This document shows, piece after piece, positions 45,187 to 54,843 of a stretch of 64,000 bases of DNA. The DNA is from JAUMBM01 sp964441755 (GTDB lineage: Bacteria; Bacteroidota; Bacteroidia; Chitinophagales; Saprospiraceae): contig CAYTVG010000009.1 of NCBI GenBank assembly GCA_964441755.1, positions 1 through 64,000 of the forward strand, in the 5' to 3' direction. Numbering within the stretch: the stretch's first letter is position 1; the number at the start of each line of letters is the position of its first letter. The notes beneath the pieces were generated by a model. It was given only the letters and a program-made list of their open reading frames with translations. It was not told the DNA's origin and ran no database searches. The translations under genes and the position numbers were made by a program.

Positions 45187-46527
45187 ATGTTTAAAAAAAT
45201 ACTCGTTGCCAATCGCGGCGAAATCGCTCTCCGCGTTATACGTACCTGCCGCGAGATGGGTATCAAGACAGTAGCTGTCTATTCTACTGCCGACCGTGAA
45301 AGCCTGCACGTGCGCTTCGCTGACGAAGCTGTCTGTATCGGCCCCCCGGCTTCTGCCGAGTCCTATCTCAGCATTCCACGCATCATGGCGGCCGTAGAGA
45401 TTACCAACGCCGATGCTATCCACCCCGGTTATGGCTTCCTCTCAGAAAATGCCGACTTTGCCGAGGTGTGCTTGCAATACGGCATCAAGTTTATCGGTCC
45501 TACTCCGGAGCAAATTCGGAAGATGGGGGATAAAATTACCGCCAAAGAGACGATGATAAAGGCTGGCGTACCTGTTATCCCGGGTAGCGAAGGCCTGCTA
45601 AAGGATATCAAATCAGGTCTGAAAATTGCCAAAGATATCGGCTATCCTGTCATTCTCAAGGCTACTGCCGGCGGCGGCGGCAGGGGTATGCGTATCGTCT
45701 GGGAGGAAAAAGAGTTTGAAAACCAGTGGAATATGGCCCGCCAAGAGGCCAAAGCTGCCTTTGGCAATGATGGGATCTATGTCGAGAAATTCATCGAAGA
45801 ACCCCGACATATAGAATTCCAAATAGCCGGTGATCAGCGCGGTAAGGTCATTCACCTGTCTGAGCGAGACTGTAGTATACAGCGCCGCCACCAAAAGCTG
45901 GTCGAAGAGTGTCCTTCTCCCTTCATGACAGATGAGTTGCGGGAAAAAATGGGTGCCGCCGCTATCGCAGCTGGTTCAACCATCAACTATGAGGGTGTGG
46001 GTACCATAGAGTTTTTGGTGGACAAGTACCGCAACTTCTACTTCATGGAGATGAATACGCGTATTCAGGTGGAACACCCTGTTACGGAGGAAGTTATTGA
46101 TTTTGATCTTATTAAAGAGCAAATCAAAATTGCGGCCGGAGAACCCATCACCGGCGATTCTTACCTTCCGCAGGCACATGCCATTGAGTGTCGGATTAAT
46201 GCGGAGGATCCTTACAATAACTTCCGACCCTGCCCGGGCCGCATTAGCTCTCTGCATACATCCAAAGGACATGGTGTACGCGTTGATACCCATGTATATG
46301 CCGGCTATGTAATTCCTCCCTACTACGACTCTATGATTGCCAAGCTCATCTGCCGTGCCCGCACGCGCGAAGAGTGTATCACCAAAATGGAAAGGGCACT
46401 CGATGAGTTTATCGTAGAAGGTGTAAAAACAACCGTACCTTTCCACCAGCAGTTGATGCGCAATGAAGATTTCCGCAAAGGCAATTTTCACACAGGCTTT
46501 CTCAATACTTTCCAGATGGAAAAATAA
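45187..46527 (+). CDS. accC: Acetyl-CoA carboxylase biotin carboxylase subunit
   Basis: 446 residues, full length for AccC, which carboxylates biotin on AccB with ATP and bicarbonate. The N-terminal KKILVANRGEIALRVIRTCR, the ATP-grasp glycine loop ATAGGGGRGMRIV, HLSERDCSIQRRHQKL, and the catalytic EMNTRIQVEHPVTEE are present. It is last in the efp-accB-accC operon and is followed by a 64-bp palindromic terminator shared with the convergent membrane protein gene. Confidence 0.97.
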   Translation: MFKKILVANRGEIALRVIRTCREMGIKTVAVYSTADRESLHVRFADEAVCIGPPASAESYLSIPRIMAAVEITNADAIHPGYGFLSENADFAEVCLQYGIKFIGPTPEQIRKMGDKITAKETMIKAGVPVIPGSEGLLKDIKSGLKIAKDIGYPVILKATAGGGGRGMRIVWEEKEFENQWNMARQEAKAAFGNDGIYVEKFIEEPRHIEFQIAGDQRGKVIHLSERDCSIQRRHQKLVEECPSPFMTDELREKMGAAAIAAGSTINYEGVGTIEFLVDKYRNFYFMEMNTRIQVEHPVTEEVIDFDLIKEQIKIAAGEPITGDSYLPQAHAIECRINAEDPYNNFRPCPGRISSLHTSKGHGVRVDTHVYAGYVIPPYYDSMIAKLICRARTREECITKMERALDEFIVEGVKTTVPFHQQLMRNEDFRKGNFHTGFLNTFQMEK

Positions 46528-46534
46528 ATGTATG

Positions 46535-46598
46535 AGCAGGCATACAATAAAAAACCGGCCGGAGCATGCTCCGGCCGGTTTTTTATTGTATGCCTGCT
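46535..46598. terminator. 64-bp perfect palindrome, bidirectional terminator
   Basis: The 32 bp from 46535 to 46566 are the exact reverse complement of 46567-46598, with no spacer. The core is ACCGGCCGGAGC/GCTCCGGCCGGT, flanked by A6 and T6, so each strand ends in a hairpin followed by a U-run. It lies 8 bp after accC (+) and 7 bp after the membrane protein gene (-), ideal for a shared terminator. Confidence 0.85.
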
Positions 46599-46604
46599 AA
46601 GGAC

Positions 46605-47111
46605 TTAGTCAGCAGCCTGGCGATTGACTAAGTAGCGCTCAATTTCTTCCCGGTGCTTCAGCAGACTGCGCGATCCTAAAAAGATAATTTCACCGTCTCT
46701 TTTGTGCAAAAACAACCCGTTTCTGCCACAAAGACTGTACAAATGCTCCATAGAAGAAAAATTGATATTCCCTCCCGAAAGACTTGAAAGCCAATTCGTT
46801 TCTACAAATTCATAGGATGCTACTTCATCCCACAAAATCCGCTGCTTGCGCGGGTGAAAAGGCTCATAGCGATATTTTATCCCCTTCTCTGTTACAGAAA
46901 GCTTGAAGCGAATGTGTAAAAAATACCACAGTGACCCGCCCAACAGCAAAAAAGAACTAACGTAAAACCACAGGGGAAGATGCCAATCCGGACTTCCCCA
47001 CAGCGTATCCTGGGTGAATACCACAGCAGTCAGCACCAGCAACAATCCCAAAACACCGTAAGTTAACGGGTCACGGAAACGCTGCTCCTCCTTGATGATT
47101 TTGTATGCCAT
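46605..47111 (-). CDS. Hypothetical two-helix membrane protein with PH-like domain
   Basis: 168 residues, not assigned to a named family. Two transmembrane helices (YGVLGLLLVLTAVVFTQ and LWFYVSSFLLLGGSLWYFLH) are joined by a short loop and followed by about 95 cytoplasmic residues with the strand pattern of bacterial PH-like domains (LSVTEKGIKYRYEPF, ILWDEVASYEFVE, GEIIFLGSRSL), ending in a helix. Such proteins are often membrane-linked with no known activity. Transcribed alone; a near -7 box (TAACTTCG, minus strand, 47143-47150) is upstream, and it ends at the 64-bp palindrome. Confidence 0.75.
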   Translation of the reverse strand: MAYKIIKEEQRFRDPLTYGVLGLLLVLTAVVFTQDTLWGSPDWHLPLWFYVSSFLLLGGSLWYFLHIRFKLSVTEKGIKYRYEPFHPRKQRILWDEVASYEFVETNWLSSLSGGNINFSSMEHLYSLCGRNGLFLHKRDGEIIFLGSRSLLKHREEIERYLVNRQAAD

Positions 47112-47320
47112 TACTATAGAATATTTGATGTGATTGATTGTGCGAAGTTAACTTCTTTTACATTAACTTCATAATTGGTTAACATTAAATTAACATTGAA
47201 AGTTTCCAGATGTCTCTTTTTTTATACAAATGATATTTTTCACCCTAAATCCCTGCACTTTAACCCGGAAAGGTAATGTTTTGATAACCCTGCAACCTGT
47301 GCATTTAACTTCTTTTTGCC

Positions 47321-47328
47321 CATCTTTG
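47321..47328 (+). promoter_or_regulatory. Possible -7 box (CATCTTTG) of mtnA
   Basis: One mismatch to TAnnTTTG, 20 bp before the mtnA ATG; the same variant precedes the CPBP gene. No -33 TTTG at the proper spacing. Confidence 0.35.
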
Positions 47329-47348
47329 CCAATAGAAAATTCATACCC

Positions 47349-48446
47349 ATGCGCATTCACGGCCAAGCCTACCGCAGTATATGGGCAGATGCTCAGCAGC
47401 CCGACTGGATTTACGTTTTCGATCAGCGCCGGCTGCCTTTTGCTTTTGACATTGTCAAGCTTGTACATCCCAACGATTTTGTGCAGGCCATCAAAGAGAT
47501 GTACGTGCGCGGGGCTCCTCTGATAGGCGCTACGGCAGCCTACGGCGCCTGCGCCCTGCTGCGGGAGGCGGGCACAGCCGCTGCGCTGCAGCAGGGCCTG
47601 GCCGCGCTGCGCAGCAGCCGCCCTACAGCTGTTGATCTTTTTCACGCCATCGACAGGGTCATGGCGGCTGCCAGCCGCCAGCACTCGCAAGTGGCCAGGC
47701 TGGCAGCGGCCCGCGCAGAGGCCGATGCCTTAGTAGCAGAAAGCATAGCGCAATGTAAAGCAATTGGCAATTACGGACTATCTGTCATTCAATCTATTGC
47801 AGCCAAAAAACCAGCCGGTGAGCCTGTCAATATTCTTACCCATTGCAATGCAGGCTGGCTGGCTTGTATTGATTATGGTACAGCTACAGCACCTATCTAT
47901 CTGGCGCAGCAAGCAGGCATCCCGTTGCACGTATGGGTTGACGAAACGCGGCCCCGCAACCAGGGTGCCGGACTCACCGCCTTTGAACTGGGGCAGGAAG
48001 GCATCAACCACACCCTCATCGCAGACAATACAGGCGGGCATCTCATGCAGCATGGTAAAGTTGATATGGTTATCGTGGGCACTGATCGCACGACTGCGCG
48101 AGGAGATGTTGCCAATAAAATAGGTACCTACCTGAAAGCCCTCGCGGCCAAAGACAATGACATACCCTTCTATGTTGCTGTGCCGGCAACGTCCATCGAC
48201 TGGACTCTGCAAGATGGCCTGTCTGAGATACCCATCGAAACCCGTTCAGCCGACGAAATACATTATGTACAGGGATTGCACCAAGATGAAATTAAACAGG
48301 TACGCATCAGTCCATGGTCTTCTCCGGCTATCAACTACGGCTTTGATGTTACCCCGGCCCGCCTGATCACCGCGCTAATTACCGATAGAGGAATCTGCGA
48401 AGCCAGTGCGCAGGGCCTGGCGGCTCTTTTCCCGGAAAAAAAATAG
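47349..48446 (+). CDS. mtnA: S-methyl-5-thioribose-1-phosphate isomerase
   Basis: 365 residues from the ATG at 47349 (MRIHGQAYRSIW); the open frame from 47316 adds 11 unrelated residues. MtnA interconverts methylthioribose-1-phosphate and methylthioribulose-1-phosphate in methionine salvage. Motifs: MYVRGAPLIGATAAYG, ILTHCNAGWLACIDYGTA with the catalytic Cys, VDETRPRNQGAGLTAFEL, and VIVGTDRTTARGDVANKIGT with the catalytic Asp. Related aIF2B-like enzymes can have other substrates, but these motifs fit MtnA. No other methionine-salvage genes are nearby. Convergent with ftsZ. Confidence 0.93.
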   Translation: MRIHGQAYRSIWADAQQPDWIYVFDQRRLPFAFDIVKLVHPNDFVQAIKEMYVRGAPLIGATAAYGACALLREAGTAAALQQGLAALRSSRPTAVDLFHAIDRVMAAASRQHSQVARLAAARAEADALVAESIAQCKAIGNYGLSVIQSIAAKKPAGEPVNILTHCNAGWLACIDYGTATAPIYLAQQAGIPLHVWVDETRPRNQGAGLTAFELGQEGINHTLIADNTGGHLMQHGKVDMVIVGTDRTTARGDVANKIGTYLKALAAKDNDIPFYVAVPATSIDWTLQDGLSEIPIETRSADEIHYVQGLHQDEIKQVRISPWSSPAINYGFDVTPARLITALITDRGICEASAQGLAALFPEKK

Positions 48447-48464
48447 CGGCAGCTGCGTCGTATT

Positions 48465-48499
48465 GAAAAAAAACCGCCTCTCGCTCGCGCGAGAGGCGG
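48465..48499 (-). terminator. Intrinsic terminator of the dcw cluster
   Basis: CCGCCTCTCGC (48474-48484) and GCGAGAGGCGG (48489-48499) form an 11-bp perfect stem, loop TCGC; on the minus strand it is followed by eight T (plus-strand A-run 48466-48473). It lies 54 bp after the ftsZ stop codon and closes the cell division and wall operon. Confidence 0.85.
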
Positions 48500-48552
48500 A
48501 AAGACCTAAACATAAAAGATAATGGAAAAAATAAGTCGAGTCAACAAAGTCG

Positions 48553-50016
48553 CTAGTCAACCGAATCGTGCAGGAAAGAGTTGCCTCCTGTCCTGATTTC
48601 GGGCTCGTCATCATCAGAAATGACCCAGCGCGAAAGCGGTACTTCTGCCGAATCAGGTACGTTATCAAGTTTCACCCCTCTGCGCAGGTAGGCAGGCGCC
48701 TTTTCAAAATCACTCACACTCGGCGGAGTGCTAAGCCGCTCCGCGGGTTGCTGCAAAGGCGCGATACGGTCACTATTGCGCTGCATCTCCTGCTGCGGAC
48801 GATCTCGTCTGCCGTCCTTCATGTAAGGTTCATCCGACGCAGGCGGCCTGCGAATCAGGCGATCCAAAGGGCGTACATCATCAAATTCATAGGTATTGGC
48901 ACTAGACGGATGTTCCTCATAGCCAATGGCAGACAAGCCTGAGCTTGCAGACGGCTCATCTGCAGGAGTTGTACGGTCTGCAGTTGCAGATGGCTCTTCT
49001 GCATCATCCAGATGAACCACTATCCGGTGGCTGGTTTCTTTCTCTTCCGGGTGTTGCCGGCTGTCAAAACCGGTAGCGATGATGGTGACACTGATTTTAT
49101 CACCCAATGACTCATCATAGCAATTGCCCCAAATGAGGTCGGTGCCATGCCCCGCCTCCTCCTGAACAAACTCAGTGATTTCAAAAATCTCGTCCATGGT
49201 CACCTCTTTGTTCCCGGAAGTAATGTTCAGCAGTATGTGCTTTGCACCTGCTATGCGGTTGTCCTCCAGCAGTGGTGAATGTAAGGCCATGTCTACTGCC
49301 TGACGGGCACGGTCATGACCTTCAGCAACAGCCGTACCCATAATGGCTCCCCCACTGTTGCGCATCACTGTATTGACATCCTCAAAGTCAACATTCACAT
49401 ACCCCGGAACCGTGATAATCTCGGCAATCCCCTTAGCAGCAGTTGTCAGGATATTATCGGCCTGCGCAAAAGCCTCTGAAATGCTCAGATTACCATGAAT
49501 CTGGCGAAGCTTATCATTGGAAATGACAATCAGCGTATCTACGTATTTTTTGAGCTCCTCAAGCCCTTCATGTCCCTGGTCGGAACGTCGGCGTCCTTCG
49601 AAAGTAAAGGGAAGGGTCACGATACCTACCGTCAGGATGTTCATCTCTTTGGCCGTACGAGCAATAATAGGAGCAGCCCCGGTACCCGTTCCGCCGCCCA
49701 TACCTGCCGTAATGAAAAGCATTTTGCAACTGTCGGCAAGGTAGCGACGAATCTCTTCGATAGACTCTTCACAGGCCAGCTTGCCCACATTGGGTTTAGA
49801 ACCGGCACCCCTGCCTTCTGTCAGGTGGGGGCCCAGCGGTATATGTGTAGGCACCGGACTGATACCCATTGCCTGTTCGTCGGTATTGCAGATAGCAAAA
49901 TCAACACCGACAATACCCTGCCGAAACATGTGGTTGACGGCGTTGCTGCCTCCTCCGCCCACACCAATCACTTTGATGATGGGGCTCTTGCTTTTCTTGG
50001 GAAGATCGAACATCAT
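48553..50016 (-). CDS. ftsZ: Cell division GTPase FtsZ
   Basis: 487 residues. FtsZ polymerises into the Z-ring at midcell. Tubulin-like motifs: VIGVGGGGSNAVNHM, ITAGMGGGTGTGAAP (the GTP-binding T4 loop), NTDEQA, and SNDKLRQIHGNLSISEAFAQ leading to the T7 loop. A long acidic linker (from about residue 330) ends in YLRRGVKL and NSFLHDSVD, the usual Bacteroidota C-terminus. The start is ATG 50016 (MMFDLPKKSK), in preference to GTG at 50022. Last gene of the cluster, followed by a strong terminator. Confidence 0.97.
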   Translation of the reverse strand: MMFDLPKKSKSPIIKVIGVGGGGSNAVNHMFRQGIVGVDFAICNTDEQAMGISPVPTHIPLGPHLTEGRGAGSKPNVGKLACEESIEEIRRYLADSCKMLFITAGMGGGTGTGAAPIIARTAKEMNILTVGIVTLPFTFEGRRRSDQGHEGLEELKKYVDTLIVISNDKLRQIHGNLSISEAFAQADNILTTAAKGIAEIITVPGYVNVDFEDVNTVMRNSGGAIMGTAVAEGHDRARQAVDMALHSPLLEDNRIAGAKHILLNITSGNKEVTMDEIFEITEFVQEEAGHGTDLIWGNCYDESLGDKISVTIIATGFDSRQHPEEKETSHRIVVHLDDAEEPSATADRTTPADEPSASSGLSAIGYEEHPSSANTYEFDDVRPLDRLIRRPPASDEPYMKDGRRDRPQQEMQRNSDRIAPLQQPAERLSTPPSVSDFEKAPAYLRRGVKLDNVPDSAEVPLSRWVISDDDEPEIRTGGNSFLHDSVD

Positions 50017-50093
50017 GGTCACTGTTTTGCTGCACGCTCAGATGTCACTGATGCAATCATCTGGCTGTGTGCGTGTTTATGTTTAGGTTTCTA

Positions 50094-51443
50094 TTACTTA
50101 AATTCTGCATCCGGATCGGCCTCAAACCATTCACGGGTTTTACGGAATAATTGTTCGTACCACTTGCCTGAGGTCTCATGTTCTTCTTCTTCAACAACAG
50201 CAGTTGCAATGTCCGAAGATTTTGATTCCTCTGCCTTGGATGTAGTCGGCTGTTCTATCAGACTGCCCTTTTCCATTTCCTCAAACCCTTTGATAAGCAG
50301 CCCTATAGCGGTTGCAAACATGGGGTTGGCCAATTTTTCATGATAACCATGGCCCAACTGCTCTATCGGGTGACCGATACGACAGCTGTAGCCTGTATGC
50401 AACTCAGCCAGCTTATCGATATCGCGCAACTGCGCCCCACCACCGGTGAGTACAATCCCGCCAATCAGACGACGTTCAAAGCCCGACTTACGAATTTCCC
50501 AGCTCACCAGATCAAAAATATCTTCCATGCGCGCCTGTATGATGCGTGCAAGATTTTTTTCGGCAATTTCTTTGGTATCGCGCCCCCTCAAACCGGAGAT
50601 AGCAATGATGCGGTTGTCATATACTGCGCTGGCCAGTGCCGACCCATAGCGAACTTTAAGCTTTTCAGCATTGGTTTCCAATACATTACAACCTTCCTTG
50701 ATGTCCTTGGTGATGATACTGCCCCCCATAGGAATTACTGCCGTATGGCGGATGATGCCATCTTTGAAGATCGTAATATCTGTAGTTCCGCCACCGATGT
50801 CTACCAAGGCCACACCGGCTTCCATCTCCTCTTCATTGAGTACCGCTACTGCACTGGCTACCGGCTCCAAAACCACGTTGGACAATCGCAGGTTGGAACG
50901 CTGGATACACCGGTTAATATTATTGGAAGCATTGATCTGGCCGGTGACAACCAGGAAGTTGGCCTCGAGTCGAACGCCCGACATACCAATGGGATCTACG
51001 ATGCCGGATTCATTATCAACTGTATAATCCTGCGGAAACACATGCAAAATCTTGTCTCCGGCAGGAAGTACCAGTTTATGCATATCCATGATCAGTCGCT
51101 CTGTATCCTTGCGGCTAATCTCCGTATGGTCATTGTCGCGGGTAATAACCCCCTTATACGGAAAGCAACGAATATGCTGACCTGCAATACCTACCTGCAC
51201 ATCATTAAAAATCATGCCTGATTGCCGTTGTGCTATCTGCACAGCTTCGTTGATGGCGTTGACTGTCTTTTCAATATTCGAAATGATTCCGCGCAGTACA
51301 CCTTCACAGGGAGCTACCCCCATACCCAGCACTTCGAGCTTGCCAAATTCATTCTTGCTGCCAACGATAGCACAGACTTTGGTTGTGCCAATGTCAATGG
51401 CAACAACTACTTTTCCCTTGGTTCTCTCCTGATTTGCTTCCAT
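50094..51443 (-). CDS. ftsA: Cell division actin-like protein FtsA
   Basis: 449 residues. FtsA tethers FtsZ to the membrane. Actin-fold signatures VVAIDIGTTKVCAIVG at the start, ALVDIGGGTTDITIF (phosphate 2) and GGIVLTGGGAQLRDI (adenosine loop) are clear. The C-terminal part after a Glu/Ser-rich linker (WYEQLFRKTREWFEAD) has an amphipathic helix suited to membrane binding. It lies 60 bp after ftsQ and 77 bp before ftsZ, same strand. Confidence 0.97.
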   Translation of the reverse strand: MEANQERTKGKVVVAIDIGTTKVCAIVGSKNEFGKLEVLGMGVAPCEGVLRGIISNIEKTVNAINEAVQIAQRQSGMIFNDVQVGIAGQHIRCFPYKGVITRDNDHTEISRKDTERLIMDMHKLVLPAGDKILHVFPQDYTVDNESGIVDPIGMSGVRLEANFLVVTGQINASNNINRCIQRSNLRLSNVVLEPVASAVAVLNEEEMEAGVALVDIGGGTTDITIFKDGIIRHTAVIPMGGSIITKDIKEGCNVLETNAEKLKVRYGSALASAVYDNRIIAISGLRGRDTKEIAEKNLARIIQARMEDIFDLVSWEIRKSGFERRLIGGIVLTGGGAQLRDIDKLAELHTGYSCRIGHPIEQLGHGYHEKLANPMFATAIGLLIKGFEEMEKGSLIEQPTTSKAEESKSSDIATAVVEEEEHETSGKWYEQLFRKTREWFEADPDAEFK

Positions 51444-51503
51444 AGCTCATTTTGGTTTAGGATCAATAAGTATACGTATCCTGCAATCCTGTGTCTGTAT
51501 TAT

Positions 51504-52280
51504 TTAGTCGAAGCGCCGGGCTACAACCTGATTTTTGAATCGAACGTCAAGCGCCTTATACTGGTTCCAGCCAGTGTAGGGTAAACCGTCGCTGTAAAAA
51601 ATTTTTATCCGCTTCAGCTTGTCCGCTGCATCCTTCATTCTTCCGAATTGGATGATATTACTGCCCAGCTTGGGTACTAGTACAAATTCGCCTTTCTTAT
51701 CGACGTATATCTGCTCTACCAATGCTTTCAGAAATACATCCCCGCTGATCATGCCCGCCAGCTGAAAGGCATCCCTCAGCAGCGATCTGGGTCTTTCAAG
51801 ATAATCATCTGTATGCGGTGGCAAGTTGCCTGTAGCCACCATCACCCGAGCCGTATGTCTTCTGCTTAATGGCATACGTGCCCCTGCACCATCGAGGTAG
51901 TAGTCAAGTCCATTGGCATCCTTGATCCGAACAATGGGCTCTCTTTGCTGGAGTGCAATATGCACCTGACCACCGGCATCAACCCACACATCTGCATTGC
52001 GAATAAACGGATCCTCCTCCAAAACAGTTTCGACACGTTCTGCATCAATATCACGCAAAGTCATGTCTGTCAAAGGTAATTCAAATCTTTTGGTTACCAA
52101 ATGGAGAACATCCTCTTCTTCCAGCAGATTATAGCCGTCGGCAAGTGGCTGTATAGTCACGACTACATCCTTCACCAGACTGCGCTGCTGCTGCCGCACA
52201 AAATTCATCACCAGCAGCATCAGCCCGAAAACGGTCGATGCATAGAGCAGTTTTTTTACCGGTTGTTGAATGGCGGCCAT
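51504..52280 (-). CDS. ftsQ: Cell division protein FtsQ
   Basis: 258 residues: a short cytoplasmic N-terminus, one membrane helix (LLYASTVFGLMLLVMNFV), then a POTRA-like and a beta domain (DIDAERVETVLEEDPFIRNA, VWVDAGGQVHIALQQREPIV). FtsQ links early and late divisome proteins in the periplasm. The identity rests on position between murC and ftsA plus this architecture. It starts 2 bp after the murC stop. Confidence 0.92.
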   Translation of the reverse strand: MAAIQQPVKKLLYASTVFGLMLLVMNFVRQQQRSLVKDVVVTIQPLADGYNLLEEEDVLHLVTKRFELPLTDMTLRDIDAERVETVLEEDPFIRNADVWVDAGGQVHIALQQREPIVRIKDANGLDYYLDGAGARMPLSRRHTARVMVATGNLPPHTDDYLERPRSLLRDAFQLAGMISGDVFLKALVEQIYVDKKGEFVLVPKLGSNIIQFGRMKDAADKLKRIKIFYSDGLPYTGWNQYKALDVRFKNQVVARRFD

Positions 52281-52282
52281 GG

Positions 52283-53656
52283 CTAATGTGTATTTATCGG
52301 TTGTTCAATAAGTGCTTTGATCGGTCCTACCAGGGTATCAATATCCCCTGCCCCCAGTGTCAGCAATACTTCCGGGCGATTGAGAGCAATGATATCCAGT
52401 ACCTCTGCCCGTCCCAGGATGCGACAATTGGGATTGCGCATATACCGGCGAATGGTATCGGCACTGACCCCCGGAATAGGTAACTCGCGCGCGGGATAAA
52501 TCTCCATCAGTATCACTTCATCTGCCTGATCCAGGGCCTGCGCAAATTCGGTCGCCAGATCGCGGGTACGCGTAAACAAATGCGGCTGGAAAACAACCGT
52601 AATCCTGCGACCATGATACCGCTGCCTTGCAGCATCGATGGCTGCCGCCAGTTCTACGGGATGGTGTGCATAGTCATCGACATAGACGGTTGCAGGCGTT
52701 TGCGCAATCAACTCAAACCGGCGGGCGATACCTTTGAAGCCCGGCAGCGCCGCCCGAACAGACTCTGGGCTTGCACCCAGCAACAAGGCTATGGTGATGG
52801 CTACCGTCGCATTTTCTACGTTGTGGCGGCCGGGATGAGGGTGCCGGAGTCCCGTGATGTTAGCAAGCGGACTGTGATAATCAAACACAAAGAACCCCTC
52901 ATCGTCTACCCTCAGCGAATCGCTTCGATGCATACCCTGCTCTATCCCGAATGTTTCCACAACAGGTATATCCTGTACGCCCTCGAAAAAATGCAGCAGA
53001 TCGTGCCGAAGCAGCAAACTACCCCCTTTTTTTACTTTGCGCGCAAATGCTCTGAAGCCCGTTTCTACCATCTGCGCATGATCACCATAGATCTCGAGAT
53101 GGTCTGCATCCATGGCCATAATAACCGCAATGTCGGGATCGAGCCTGAGGAAAGAACGATCGTACTCGTCAGCCTCAATCACCACCCACTCACTTTGTCC
53201 ATTGACATAATTGGTAGCAAAATTGCGGCTGATACCCCCCAGAAAAGCATTCACATCGATACCACACGCACGGAGCAAGTAGGTTGTAAGGGTCGTTGTA
53301 GTTGTTTTTCCGTGCGTGCCACCGATGGCAATGGTGCGCATTCCCCGGCTGATCAGTCCCAACACTTCGCTCCGCTTGTACACAGGCGTCCCCAGCTGCT
53401 GAAAATAGACCAGTTCCTGCTGGTTTGCCGGGATTGCGGGGGTATAGACTACCAGGTCGACTTCAGGCAGGCTAGCCACCTCCTCCGCATAGCGAATCTG
53501 CATACCTTCTGCCGCCAGTTCTTGGCAGAGAGGTGTTTCTGTGCGGTCATAGCCCGCCACACGCACACCTCTGCTGTGGAAATAGCGGGCCAGAGCGCTC
53601 ATGCCGATGCCGCCGATGCCGATGAAGTAGATACTCTTTACATCCTTTAGTTCCAT
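52283..53656 (-). CDS. murC: UDP-N-acetylmuramate--L-alanine ligase
   Basis: 457 residues. MurC adds L-alanine to UDP-MurNAc in the cytoplasm. Motifs: YFIGIGGIGMSALARYF at the N-terminus, ATP loop IAIGGTHGKTTTTT, and RHPHPGRHNVENATVA; the glutamate/His region PATVYVDDYAHHPVE is typical for MurC. The start overlaps the end of murG by 10 bp, which suggests coupled translation. Confidence 0.97.
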   Translation of the reverse strand: MELKDVKSIYFIGIGGIGMSALARYFHSRGVRVAGYDRTETPLCQELAAEGMQIRYAEEVASLPEVDLVVYTPAIPANQQELVYFQQLGTPVYKRSEVLGLISRGMRTIAIGGTHGKTTTTTLTTYLLRACGIDVNAFLGGISRNFATNYVNGQSEWVVIEADEYDRSFLRLDPDIAVIMAMDADHLEIYGDHAQMVETGFRAFARKVKKGGSLLLRHDLLHFFEGVQDIPVVETFGIEQGMHRSDSLRVDDEGFFVFDYHSPLANITGLRHPHPGRHNVENATVAITIALLLGASPESVRAALPGFKGIARRFELIAQTPATVYVDDYAHHPVELAAAIDAARQRYHGRRITVVFQPHLFTRTRDLATEFAQALDQADEVILMEIYPARELPIPGVSADTIRRYMRNPNCRILGRAEVLDIIALNRPEVLLTLGAGDIDTLVGPIKALIEQPINTH

Positions 53657-54843
53657 CCCTTGTCCGTTATATTAGCAGTGAGCCCCGGACCGTCATTCGC
53701 CCCATAGCCTCTGCTTTGAATAAGTGCAATGATATCGGCTGCAATCTCCCGGGCGGCTGCCGGAAAGCCCAGCGTACGGGCAGCGGCAGCTACAGCCTTT
53801 CGCTCCTCATCATCCGACAGCAGTTGGTTCAGTTGCTCATCGAGCCTTGCACCCACCTCTTCATCGCGCAGCATTCGCGCAGCCGCACGGGTCGTCATTG
53901 CCAGTGCATTGCGCGTCTGATGATCTTCCGCCACATTGGGTGAGGGTACAAGTATTGCAGCTTTGCCCAAAAGCGCGAGTTCTGCCAGTGTCAACGCGCC
54001 CGCCCTGCATACCACCAGGTCGGCCAGCGCGTAGGCCATGTCCATACGGTCGATGAAAGGCAGCAGCCGCATAGTAGGCCAACGCGCACAATCTGCTGCC
54101 GAACATACATTGTAATGCAATTTACCACACTGCCACAACCACTGTACATCCTGGCGCACAGCCCATTGGGCGCCCAAGCCCATGACTGCCTCATTGATTG
54201 CGCGCGCTCCCAGGCTACCGCCGGCAACCAATATGGTTTTTTTATCGGGAGAAAGCCCCAGCGCCGCTGCAGCCCTTTGGCGCAGGGCGTCGACCCGGAG
54301 CGGATCGCCCAGCGCTTCTGCTGCCAGCACAATATCCTGCCGCACGGGATTGCCCGTCATCCTGATTTTTTCTGCCGGAAAATATTTTTCCATCCCCTCC
54401 CATGCCACATACACACGGCTGGCACGCCCGGCCACCAATCGGTTGGTGAGCCCCGCGAAAGCATTTTGCTCTTGTATGGCAATAGGTATCCCTTTTGCCA
54501 CTGCCGCCGCCAGTATAGGACCACTCGCGTAGCCCCCCGTACCGATTACCAGCTGTGGCTTAAAGTTGGTCAGAATACGCCCTGCCTGCAGCAAGCTGCT
54601 CAGCAGCCTGAAAGGAAGCATAAAATTCTGCCAGCTAAATTTCCGCTGAAGACCACTGATGCTGAGCCCCTCAATCGGGTAGCCCGCCTGCGGTACCCGA
54701 TCCATCTCCATCCTGCCCTGCGCACCCACAAAGAGGATTTCCGCTGCGGGCTCCTGGCTACGGATCGCATCGGCAATAGCAATGGCAGGGAAAATATGCC
54801 CTCCTGTGCCGCCCCCACTGATGATAATGCGCAGTTTATTCAT
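53647..54843 (-). CDS. murG: Lipid II synthase MurG (UDP-GlcNAc transferase)
   Basis: 398 residues. MurG transfers GlcNAc to lipid I on the inner face of the membrane. The N-terminal GGGTGGHIFPAIAIADAI, GTGGYASGPILAAAV and EQNAFAGLTNRLV, and the donor-binding VCRAGALTLAELALLGKAAI are the family signatures. Overlaps ftsW by 8 bp and murC by 10 bp. Confidence 0.97.
   Translation of the reverse strand: MNKLRIIISGGGTGGHIFPAIAIADAIRSQEPAAEILFVGAQGRMEMDRVPQAGYPIEGLSISGLQRKFSWQNFMLPFRLLSSLLQAGRILTNFKPQLVIGTGGYASGPILAAAVAKGIPIAIQEQNAFAGLTNRLVAGRASRVYVAWEGMEKYFPAEKIRMTGNPVRQDIVLAAEALGDPLRVDALRQRAAAALGLSPDKKTILVAGGSLGARAINEAVMGLGAQWAVRQDVQWLWQCGKLHYNVCSAADCARWPTMRLLPFIDRMDMAYALADLVVCRAGALTLAELALLGKAAILVPSPNVAEDHQTRNALAMTTRAAARMLRDEEVGARLDEQLNQLLSDDEERKAVAAAARTLGFPAAAREIAADIIALIQSRGYGANDGPGLTANITDKGWN

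Noticed and set aside
52580..53650. 356-residue plus-strand frame opposite murC
   Set aside because: Shadow of murC, rich in His, Cys and Arg with no family pattern.
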